Positions 1 through 4,786 of a stretch of 5,413 nt of DNA are shown one piece after another (position 1 is the first letter of the stretch; the number at the start of each line of letters is the position of its first letter). The position numbers and the translations under genes were made by a program. Source of the stretch: Candidatus Culexmicrobium profundum (GTDB lineage Archaea; Thermoproteota; Methanomethylicia; Culexarchaeales; Culexmicrobiaceae); NCBI GenBank assembly GCA_025061245.1, contig JANZKD010000213.1, forward strand, positions 1-5,413, written 5' to 3'. The notes under the pieces are model-generated. The model searched no databases, was not told the origin of the DNA, and saw only the letters and a program-made list of their open reading frames with translations.

Positions 1-79
1 TGCCGATGTCAGGTTGATAGGGAAAATATCGTATAGGTTCAGGAGAAGGATAACTCTTTAGAACTACACTTTTCACCAC
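1..79 (-). CDS. Possible 5' end of an unrecognised minus-strand gene, cut by the window edge
   Basis: An open minus-strand frame begins at GTG 79 (or the next codon, GTG 76) and stays open for 26 codons to the window edge. The readable N-terminus runs VVKSVVLKSYPSPEPIRYFP and then continues with YQPDIG. An AT-rich TATA-like box (CATATAG, about 107-100) is centred some 25 bases upstream of GTG 79, which fits a leaderless archaeal transcript; there is no Shine-Dalgarno. Third codon positions are mostly A/T, like the neighbouring genes, whereas the competing plus-strand frame (2-61) uses many G/C-ending codons. I do not recognise the family: the proline- and tyrosine-rich start shows no motif. 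The start choice and even the existence of the gene are uncertain because only 26 codons are visible. Confidence 0.42.
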   Translation of the reverse strand, partial: MVKSVVLKSYPSPEPIRYFPYQPDIG

Positions 80-99
80 TATGGAAATAAGTATTTCAA

Positions 100-107
100 C
101 TATATGT
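100..107 (-). promoter_or_regulatory. Putative TATA box for the left-edge minus-strand gene
   Basis: On the minus strand an ACATATAG sequence is centred about 25 bases before GTG 79. That is the usual archaeal TATA-to-start-site distance and would give a leaderless mRNA. The assignment rests on sequence and spacing only, and such AT-rich words are common in this genome. Confidence 0.3.
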
Positions 108-142
108 TAATGATTTGCAAAAATTGTAAAAATACACAATAA

Positions 143-168
143 AATTTTCCAATAATTTGCGGAAAATT
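143..168. repeat. Perfect 8-bp inverted repeat, 10-base spacer
   Basis: AATTTTCC (143-150) and GGAAAATT (161-168) are exact reverse complements around the spacer AATAATTTGC. It could be a two-fold protein-binding site about 35 bases upstream of the putative TATA box at 100-107, or a hairpin in the 3' untranslated region of the oxidoreductase mRNA. It is not followed by a T-run close enough to call a terminator. Confidence 0.4.
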
Positions 169-194
169 AATGAATCACAATATGTTATTCATTA
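168..194. repeat. Perfect 8-bp inverted repeat, 11-base spacer
   Basis: TAATGAAT (168-175) pairs with ATTCATTA (187-194) around CACAATATGTT. It begins on the last base of the previous inverted repeat, so the two form a tandem pair with centres about 25 bases apart. The arms are AT-rich, so a chance match is possible. Confidence 0.35.
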
Positions 195-200
195 TTTTAG

Positions 201-264
201 TAGTTTTAAGAGGAGATTTTAATAGTCTAGATTGCTTAATATTATTGATTTAGTCTTAAAATTA
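201..264. repeat. Longer inverted repeat with 42-base loop
   Basis: TAGTTTTAAGA (201-211) can pair with TCTTAAAATTA (254-264). That gives eleven pairs in plus-strand RNA, ten Watson-Crick and one G-U at 203/262, with an inner core of eight perfect pairs (204-211 with 254-261). The loop is long and AT-rich with no obvious second stem. It continues the run of inverted repeats in this gap. Confidence 0.3.
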
Positions 265-323
265 ATGAGGATATGAACTTGTTGAAGTTTTAGGAAGGAT
301 GAATTCTCTTTGATTGAATTTTA

Positions 324-1703
324 TTATAGTTTGAGGTAACCTTCCTTTTTAAGAATGCTTCTCGCAACTATAACTCCTGTTGCTGCTGCAATTGTTATTC
401 CTCTTGAGAGACCTGCACCATCACCTGCGACGTATATTCCTTTTATTGGGGTTTCAAGTTCATTGTTTGTTTCTATTCTGTTTGCTGAGAATTTGACTTC
501 TGGTGCATATAGTAATGTTGATGAGCTTGCTACTCCGGGTATTATTTTGTCTAGAATGTCGAGTCCTTCAAGTATGTCAGTTAATATTCTGTGGGGGAGA
601 ACCATTGCTATGTCTCCAGGAGTGGCAGATCTTAGAGTTGGCTTTACGTGACTATGTGAGAGTCTTGACCATGTTGATCTTCTCCCCATTCTTAAGTCGC
701 CGAGACGCTGTATTATTGGTCTTCCTCCTCCTAATATTGTGGCTATCTTTGTTATTGAACGTCCATATGCTGTAGTGTCTTCGATTGGTTCTGTTAATGA
801 AATTCTTACTAGGAGGGCGAAGTTTGTGTTTTGTGATTGTACACCTATCATTGAATGTCCGTTTACACCAACAAAGTCACCATATACTTCTTGAACTACA
901 AAGCCTCTATGATTAACGCAAAATGTTCTTACAAAGTCATCGTAGGTTTTGGTGTATATATGGAATTTGGGGTCTCTATTAATTCTTATAACTGGTTCCA
1001 TTATTACTGCAGGAATTTCAACTCTCACTCCAATGTCTATGGGTTCATGCTTTGTAGGAATACCTAGACGCTTAGCTTCATTTGCTAACCATTCTGCACC
1101 AACACGTCCAGGACAGACTATAATGTATTTGCAGTTAATAGTTGTACCATTCTCCAAGGTTACTTTTCCTTTATTAATTTTAGAAACATGGGTTCTTAAT
1201 AGAAATGTTACACCTCTCGACTCTAAATCTTGCTTAAAGTTTTTAATTACTATTGGTGCTTTATCTGAACCCATATGTCTTTGTGGTATTGGAATGAATT
1301 TAGCTCCAACTGCAGCAGCCTTTCTCTTTAACGATTCAACCATTTCATCATTTATGCGTAAAATTTGTTGAGGTGCACCATACTTTAAAAAGATTGAATC
1401 AACATACTCTATTAACTTCCAAGCTTCTTCCTCAGAGTTAGTAAATTCGAAAAGATTTCCACCAATATCAGGTCTGAGATTTAGTAGTCCGCCAGATAGG
1501 GTTCCAGCTCCACCTACACCGCACAGAATATTGCAAGGAGAACATTTTTTGCAGAATTTATACTCTTTAGCTGGACAGGTTCTTTCATTAACATCTTTTC
1601 CTTGATCAATGACCATTATTGAAAGCTTAGTTTTATAAGCAAGTTCATGTGCAGCAAACAGTCCAGCCGGACCCGCGCCAATTATTATAACGTCAACATA
1701 CAC
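324..1703 (-). CDS. FAD-dependent dehydrogenase / NAD(P)/FAD oxidoreductase, COG2509 type
   Basis: A 459-residue flavoprotein, cytosolic, full length for its family; the substrate is unknown. The N-terminus has a Rossmann dinucleotide fold (VDVIIIGAGPAGL, residues 3-15; G9, G11, G14) with acid D33 for the adenosine ribose. A cysteine cluster follows (C43, C51, C54, C57, C61) and runs into a glycine-rich segment, GVGGAGTLSGGLLNLRPDIG (62-81). Family-typical blocks come later: NGHSM (281-285), NTNFALLV (292-299), a GDLRMGRRS stretch (335-343), PGDI (362-365), LYAPEVKF (398-405), and a C-terminal FAD loop, GIYVAGDGAGLSRGITIAAA (422-441). The start is GTG 1703, set by GGTGA at 1710-1714 with a six-base spacer; the ATG at 1699 is out of frame. 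It lies 58 bases downstream of the phosphoesterase and has its own possible promoter. The usual SDGK in the glycine-rich block reads SGGL here, which may be normal for an archaeal subclade. Confidence 0.88.
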   Translation of the reverse strand: MYVDVIIIGAGPAGLFAAHELAYKTKLSIMVIDQGKDVNERTCPAKEYKFCKKCSPCNILCGVGGAGTLSGGLLNLRPDIGGNLFEFTNSEEEAWKLIEYVDSIFLKYGAPQQILRINDEMVESLKRKAAAVGAKFIPIPQRHMGSDKAPIVIKNFKQDLESRGVTFLLRTHVSKINKGKVTLENGTTINCKYIIVCPGRVGAEWLANEAKRLGIPTKHEPIDIGVRVEIPAVIMEPVIRINRDPKFHIYTKTYDDFVRTFCVNHRGFVVQEVYGDFVGVNGHSMIGVQSQNTNFALLVRISLTEPIEDTTAYGRSITKIATILGGGRPIIQRLGDLRMGRRSTWSRLSHSHVKPTLRSATPGDIAMVLPHRILTDILEGLDILDKIIPGVASSSTLLYAPEVKFSANRIETNNELETPIKGIYVAGDGAGLSRGITIAAATGVIVARSILKKEGYLKL

Positions 1704-1709
1704 TTAAAT

Positions 1710-1746
1710 TCACCAGTCTGATAAAAGAGGAGAAATCATATAAAAA
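1710..1746 (-). promoter_or_regulatory. Promoter and ribosome binding site of the oxidoreductase
   Basis: The minus strand carries a TATA-like TTTTTATATG (1746-1737). About 26 bases on, near 1716, transcription would begin just ahead of the Shine-Dalgarno GGTGA (1714-1710), leaving a leader of about a dozen bases before GTG 1703. The ribosome binding site decides the start; the TATA call is softer. Confidence 0.45.
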
Positions 1747-1750
1747 TAAA
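1723..1750 (-). terminator. Possible oligo-T terminator of the phosphoesterase gene
   Basis: Starting about a dozen bases after the phosphoesterase stop, the minus strand holds TTT, TTTTT, TTT and TTTT runs, the usual intrinsic stop signal in archaea. The same bases include the oxidoreductase TATA box, so the two roles overlap and read-through into the next gene is possible. Confidence 0.3.
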
Positions 1751-1761
1751 TTGGAACCTAT

Positions 1762-2616
1762 TTACAAAAAATTTCTTAGAGATTTTATTGAACCTAGAAA
1801 AGTGCCATCCAATAGATAAACTTCGGATGATATTTCATTGTTTAAAGCTATTTCAGATACGGGTCCTACGAAGGATGATTTTTTAATATTTTTGTTTATT
1901 ACTGCACCACCAAGATGTGTATTAAATGCAGGTATGATAATTAAATTCTTAGTTTTAGGAGTAAAATCAAACATATCTTCAAAGGTAGATATTGGATCTG
2001 AATATTTTATCTTTCTATATTTTAAGTAGCCTTCTATAATTTTACTTGTTGGAAACTCTATTTTCACCCAAACTGGTTCAGAGAACTTGAAGCCTAATTT
2101 ATCTTTCAGCTCTATTAAAGGATGCAGGTGCCCCATTATTATGGTTTCAGCTTCAAATAGTTTGGCTGAAGGCCAAGCATGACCATGAATTAAACCAACT
2201 TTAACTTTTTTTATTGTTTCTATCATAATTCCTCTTGCCGAATGAATTACAATGGATCGTGGAGTTAGAGGTTCAATGTTTCCATCATGATTTCCCAAAA
2301 TTATTTCAACGTTCAAATTCTTTTTTATTAGTTCATTTAGAAAATTAGGAATATCGACCCATTCACTTTGTGATATTTTTCCAATTTCATGCTTTATATC
2401 GCCAAGTAGTATAAGCTTGCTAGGAGAATAACTGTCAATCAGCTTTTTAACTCGCTGCATAATTCTCTTCGTTTGAGAGGGAATCATAATTCCATATGAT
2501 GTTAATTCAATTTCGAAACCTATATGTAGATCAGCAATCACTAATAAATTTGAATTTGAAGAAGTCTTAATAATTAATGCAGGTGTATCAGGCAGTGGTT
2601 TTATCATAGTCTTCAC
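1762..2616 (-). CDS. SbcD/Mre11-related metallophosphoesterase (ICC-like, COG1407)
   Basis: A calcineurin-type dinuclear metal phosphoesterase of 284 residues. All metal-binding motifs are present: DLH (D29, H31), GD (D73), GNHD (N109, H110, D111), H144 in HGHAWPS, and GHLH (H163, H165). The C-terminal block IIPAFNTHLGG (227-237) is typical of the archaeal COG1407 / SbcD-related group, for which nuclease or cyclic nucleotide activity is only predicted. Mre11 capping and DNA-binding extensions are not evident, and no Rad50/SbcC gene is adjacent. The start is either GTG 2616 or ATG 2607, three codons later. GAGTGA just before the ATG could be a weak Shine-Dalgarno, so the shorter 281-residue form is equally likely. 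It is divergent from the SWIM gene across about 40 bases. Confidence 0.88.
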   Translation of the reverse strand: MKTMIKPLPDTPALIIKTSSNSNLLVIADLHIGFEIELTSYGIMIPSQTKRIMQRVKKLIDSYSPSKLILLGDIKHEIGKISQSEWVDIPNFLNELIKKNLNVEIILGNHDGNIEPLTPRSIVIHSARGIMIETIKKVKVGLIHGHAWPSAKLFEAETIIMGHLHPLIELKDKLGFKFSEPVWVKIEFPTSKIIEGYLKYRKIKYSDPISTFEDMFDFTPKTKNLIIIPAFNTHLGGAVINKNIKKSSFVGPVSEIALNNEISSEVYLLDGTFLGSIKSLRNFL

Positions 2617-2656
2617 TCTATAAAATATAATAGGAAGAATAATTTATTTACTTAAT
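2617..2656. promoter_or_regulatory. Divergent promoter region, phosphoesterase / SWIM gene
   Basis: The 40-base gap holds two opposed TATA-like boxes in a crossed layout. TATAAAAT on the plus strand (2619-2626) would start the SWIM transcript near 2649. TAAATAAAT on the minus strand (2650-2642) would start the phosphoesterase transcript near 2620. Each start site therefore lies next to the other gene's box, so both genes would have very short leaders. The plus box is a near-perfect archaeal TATA; the minus box is weaker. Confidence 0.5.
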
Positions 2657-3067
2657 GTGAACAGAGAGATAAGCTTATCAGAAATTTATGAGGAAATAAA
2701 AGCTAAGAAAAAAATAGATAGCGATGTAGCATCATTTCTTTTCAAGAAATATGGTGATAGGTTTATTAGGGCACTTGAACTCGTAAATTCTAGAAGAATA
2801 ATTAAATACATTTTTCTTCCAAGCAAAATTGAGAGATGGGTTGTTATTGGAAAGCATGACAAATATCTAGTTTTTCCAAGAACTTTTTGTCAATGTAATG
2901 ACTTTTATTTATCAGTTGTTATTAGGAAGAGTATAGATGCATGCTATCATCTTTTAGCTCAAACTATATCTGAGGCAGTGGGTAATTATGAAGAAAAAGC
3001 AATGGATGACAGCGAATATGCACAATTCATCAGTGAATTTTATGAATTAAGGCATGATAGTAGATGA
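2657..3067 (+). CDS. Small SWIM zinc-finger protein, Sws1/Shu2-like motif
   Basis: A 136-residue protein with a single SWIM zinc-binding motif, C78-x-C80-x15-C96-x-H98, followed by A101. The pattern CxC...CxHxxA is the signature described for the Sws1/Shu2 family, partners of RecA/Rad51 paralogues in homologous recombination; SWIM domains generally bind DNA or protein. The first 60 residues look helical and charged (KAKKKIDSD, then an RFIRALELVNSRR segment), followed by a short beta-rich part (WVVIGKHDKYLVF, 61-73) leading into the zinc site. The C-terminus is acidic. The start is GTG 2657: there is no Shine-Dalgarno within range, but a TATA box lies about 34 bases upstream, so the mRNA has a very short leader. 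It is divergent from the Mre11-related phosphoesterase and convergent with the ABC ATPase. The SWIM assignment is firm; the Sws1 role is inferred. Confidence 0.82.
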   Translation: MNREISLSEIYEEIKAKKKIDSDVASFLFKKYGDRFIRALELVNSRRIIKYIFLPSKIERWVVIGKHDKYLVFPRTFCQCNDFYLSVVIRKSIDACYHLLAQTISEAVGNYEEKAMDDSEYAQFISEFYELRHDSR

Positions 3068-3068
3068 A

Positions 3069-3785
3069 CTATAAAGACGCTTTTTCAATATATTTCTTTG
3101 CTTCTACTCTTTCAATTTTTCCATTCCTTAACCAGACTATTCGATCGCTAACCTCAATTATCTTGTAATCATGTGTTGCACAAAAAATGGTAACGTTTCT
3201 CTCTCTATTTAGCGCACGAAGAAGCTTAATAATTTCTAAACCAGTGTTCAAATCTAAGTTTCCAGTTGGTTCATCTGCAAGAACTATGGAAGGATCATTT
3301 GCAAGAGCTCGTGCAATGGCAACACGCTGTTGTTGCCCACCGGATAATTCCATTGGTTTATGATATAATCGATCACCCAATCCAACCTTCTCTAGAAGTT
3401 GCTTTGCCTTCTCTAGTCGCTCTCTTTTAATTTTCCCAGCGAAAATCATGGGGAGCATTACATTTTCAATTGCAGTAAACACGGGGATTAAATTGAAAGT
3501 TTGGAAAATATAGCCTATTTTTCTACATCTAAGCCATGCTAGTTCATAAGCATCTAATTTGGAAATGTCAATGTTGTCGATAAAGACCTTTCCACTCGTT
3601 GGTTTATCCAATCCACCAATTAGATTGAATAGTGTTGTTTTACCTGAACCGGAAGGACCCATTATGGATAGATATTCACCTCTATAAATATTCAAAGTTA
3701 CATCATCTATTGCCCTTATTATTGATGAGCCAAGGTGATAATATTTTGTTAGATTAATTGTCTCAACAACATATTTATAAACCAT
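3069..3785 (-). CDS. ABC transporter ATP-binding protein, LolD/MacB/FtsE type
   Basis: This 238-residue ATPase powers a MacB/FtsX-type (type VII) ABC system, which usually moves or extracts substrates or works as a mechanotransmitter rather than as a pore. Every catalytic element is intact: Walker A GPSGSGKTT (43-51), Q-loop Q95 in FQTFNLIP, signature LSGGQQQR (147-154), Walker B IVLADEP (167-173), D-loop GNLD, and switch histidine H205 in ATHD. The length matches LolD. The start is ATG 3785, chosen because GAGGTG (3798-3793) precedes it by seven bases; a start at 3812 would only add nine residues inside the permease gene. The Shine-Dalgarno sits in the last permease codons and the genes are four bases apart, so translation is coupled. 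Its stop faces the SWIM gene stop across one base. The substrate is unknown. Confidence 0.93.
   Translation of the reverse strand: MVYKYVVETINLTKYYHLGSSIIRAIDDVTLNIYRGEYLSIMGPSGSGKTTLFNLIGGLDKPTSGKVFIDNIDISKLDAYELAWLRCRKIGYIFQTFNLIPVFTAIENVMLPMIFAGKIKRERLEKAKQLLEKVGLGDRLYHKPMELSGGQQQRVAIARALANDPSIVLADEPTGNLDLNTGLEIIKLLRALNRERNVTIFCATHDYKIIEVSDRIVWLRNGKIERVEAKKYIEKASL
3081..3120 (+). terminator. Possible oligo-T terminator of the SWIM gene
   Basis: Fourteen bases past the SWIM stop the plus strand has TTTTT (3081-3085), then a pyrimidine-rich stretch with TTTCTTTG and a second T5 run (3116-3120). Archaeal RNA polymerase stops on such runs without a hairpin. The signal lies within the 3' coding end of the convergent ATPase gene, where lysine and glutamate codons supply A-runs on the other strand, so it may be partly coincidental. 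Confidence 0.35.
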
Positions 3786-3789
3786 ATGA

Positions 3790-4377
3790 CTACACCTCAA
3801 AGCGAAGAGCATCAGCTGGATTTATTCTTATCGCATAATATGCAGGATATATTGTTGCAATTAAGCTTACAATTAAAGAGATAGAAATCGACAAAATGAA
3901 ACTTAACAGATAAGAAAAAGCACTTGGAAAGATATTCGTAAAAATAAAGAAAGGTATGGATAAAAGAGAGGCAATAACGAAGCCCATGGTGCCACCTAGG
4001 ATACCTATTATAGAGGATTCAATAATGAATAAAGTTAATAGTAAGCTACTTTTCGCACCTAGGCATTTCATTGTTCCAATTTCTTTATACCTTTCCATAA
4101 TTGAGATTAAAGTCGAATTAAAAATAACAATTATACATACTATTAGGGAAATAACTGAAGTGAAAAGCTGATAATCATTTAAGTTTAAAAAGGGCAAATA
4201 AGAATGGTTTGTTTTTGTAGATAAAGATGTGTTAATTAGATTCATAGATGAGATAAGAGCGGTACTTAAGGCTATTGAGAAAATAGCTAATAGGCTACGT
4301 AATGAACGTTTCAATAAATTCTCAAGAGCTATATGAAACAAGTCTCTTAACATAAAGTTAGCGAAAATTTTTTGCAT
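3790..4377 (-). CDS. Minimal FtsX/MacB-type ABC transporter permease without extracytoplasmic domain
   Basis: A 195-residue membrane protein with about four transmembrane helices, near residues 27-48, 72-93, 112-144 and 153-180. The N-terminus has the usual amphipathic lead (LFHIALENLLKRSLRSLLAI) of MacB-like permeases. After helix 2 comes the coupling segment ERYKEIGTMKCLGAK (95-109), then the closing PAYYAIRINPADALRFE, both hallmarks of the FtsX domain that docks on the ATPase. MacB/LolCE permeases are around 400 residues, with some 200 or more residues outside the membrane between helices 1 and 2; here that loop is only about 23 residues, and no frameshift or remnant is visible. The start is ATG 4377, with GTGAT four bases before it and a TATA-like box at 4417-4410. 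TTG 4395 and ATG 4353 are alternatives. It precedes the ATPase and probably works as a homodimer with it. The substrate is unknown. Confidence 0.85.
   Translation of the reverse strand: MQKIFANFMLRDLFHIALENLLKRSLRSLLAIFSIALSTALISSMNLINTSLSTKTNHSYLPFLNLNDYQLFTSVISLIVCIIVIFNSTLISIMERYKEIGTMKCLGAKSSLLLTLFIIESSIIGILGGTMGFVIASLLSIPFFIFTNIFPSAFSYLLSFILSISISLIVSLIATIYPAYYAIRINPADALRFEV
3793..3798 (-). promoter_or_regulatory. Ribosome binding site of the ABC ATPase
   Basis: GAGGTG is seven bases before ATG 3785 and matches the archaeal anti-Shine-Dalgarno well. It lies in the final Glu-Val codons of the permease and decides the ATPase start. Confidence 0.7.
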
Positions 4378-4435
4378 ATAAATCACTATTAGCAAATAAT
4401 GAGAAAAAACTTAAAAATTACACGGTGGTGGATGT
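4378..4435. promoter_or_regulatory. Divergent promoter region, ABC permease / elf1 operon
   Basis: Minus strand: TTTTTAAG (4417-4410) would start permease transcription near 4387, leaving a ten-base leader with GTGAT. Plus strand: the AT-rich AAATAAT (about 4394-4400) would start the operon near 4423, leaving a leader with the Shine-Dalgarno GGTGGTG (4424-4430). TTAAAAAT (4411-4418) is an alternative plus box but would put the start site after ATG 4436. As in the other divergent gap, the boxes interlock. Confidence 0.4.
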
Positions 4436-4546
4436 ATGAATTTTGACATGTTATTCAATGTGTTAACTGCCCTATCAATAGTTGCATTAACGCTGGCCAT
4501 ACTTGCTCAATTTGTCGTCGAGAAAGGAAGGACTGAACATGGATAA
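4436..4546 (+). CDS. 36-residue single-pass membrane peptide, first gene of the elf1 operon
   Basis: A short ORF from ATG 4436 encodes MNFDMLFNVLTALSIV, continues through a hydrophobic helix (about residues 5-28, all apolar or small) and ends in the polar tail VEKGRTEHG. It is preceded by GGTGGTG (4424-4430), a good Shine-Dalgarno, and its stop overlaps the next gene's start by eight bases (ATGGATAA), so the two are translationally coupled. The shape is a tiny single-span membrane protein, with the charged tail probably cytoplasmic. It is not the Sec61-beta or SecE subunit by any motif I can see. I do not recognise a family. The ribosome binding site, overlap and clean hydrophobic segment support a real gene; the small size keeps confidence moderate. 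Confidence 0.6.
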   Translation: MNFDMLFNVLTALSIVALTLAILAQFVVEKGRTEHG

Positions 4547-4781
4547 AGAGAAGATTAAACAGGAAAAAAAGTTATTGTTGTTAAGTCTTGAAGATGCTCT
4601 CCCATATATTGCTAAACCAGCTGAGATAAAGAATATTGTAACTGAACTTTTGGAAAAAATAGACTTAATAAACAATGTAATTGAATATTTTGAAAAAATA
4701 TTAGCGGAGGAAAGAGATACAGAAATAAAAACTGATATTAGAATATTAATAAATGCTTTAAAGAGAAGGATTAAAAGGTGA
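4539..4781 (+). CDS. 80-residue charged helical protein of unknown function
   Basis: ATG 4539 is chosen over an upstream in-frame TTG (4503) because GGAAGG (4526-4531) sits seven bases before it. The product is soluble, rich in Lys, Glu, Ile and Leu, and predicted almost wholly helical: a basic lead (MDKEKIKQEKKLLLLS), a turn at LPYIAKPAE (21-29), a long heptad-like helix (30-57, leucine/isoleucine spaced three to four apart), and a basic end, ALKRRIKR (73-80). This suggests a small helical bundle or coiled-coil adaptor, perhaps binding nucleic acid or membrane through its basic tails. No family is recognised. It overlaps the membrane peptide by eight bases and is five bases before elf1, so it is expressed with both. 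Confidence 0.78.
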   Translation: MDKEKIKQEKKLLLLSLEDALPYIAKPAEIKNIVTELLEKIDLINNVIEYFEKILAEERDTEIKTDIRILINALKRRIKR

Positions 4782-4786
4782 AAAAC

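Larger units (their letters stand above)
80..323. other. Non-coding gap with serial inverted repeats
   Basis: No credible gene lies here. All frames are broken, and the only ATG with a purine-rich leader (273) gives a six-codon peptide. The gap holds the 3' flank of the oxidoreductase, the putative promoter of the left-edge gene, and three inverted repeats listed separately (143-168, 168-194, 201-264). Minus-strand T-runs near 115-149 could end oxidoreductase transcription, but they are about 180 bases past its stop. I saw no tRNA fold, and only weak partial matches to C/D-box sRNA boxes. Confidence 0.6.

Noticed and set aside
2..61. Plus-strand open frame ending at TAG 59-61, as if the C-terminus of a gene from the left
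   Set aside because: It has 19 codons, with many G/C-ending codons unlike the AT-rich neighbours. The minus frame over the same bases has better codon use and a TATA-like box, so it was preferred. The choice is not certain.
273..293. Six-codon ORF (MNLLKF) after a TGAGG sequence
   Set aside because: It is too short to support as a gene and has no gene downstream on that strand to which it could act as a leader peptide.
241..330. Possible C/D-box small RNA
   Set aside because: Only approximate C and D box matches (GGATGAA, TTGA) were seen, with no consistent C/D and C'/D' set or terminal stem.
355..1371. Plus-strand open frames at 355-651, 503-775, 855-1067 and 949-1371
   Set aside because: They lie antisense inside the motif-complete FAD dehydrogenase gene and show no recognisable motif of their own.
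1838..2029. 63-codon plus-strand frame
   Set aside because: It is antisense to the phosphoesterase C-terminus, which carries a family-specific block in the other strand.
3786..3812. ATPase start at 3812
   Set aside because: It adds nine residues not typical of LolD-like proteins, while ATG 3785 has GAGGTG seven bases upstream.
3956..4171. 71-codon plus-strand frame
   Set aside because: It is antisense to the permease core, where the EIG coupling motif and transmembrane helices are clearly coded on the minus strand.
4503..4538. TTG 4503 as the start of the 80-residue protein (92-residue version)
   Set aside because: It lies within the membrane peptide gene without a Shine-Dalgarno, while ATG 4539 has GGAAGG at ideal spacing.
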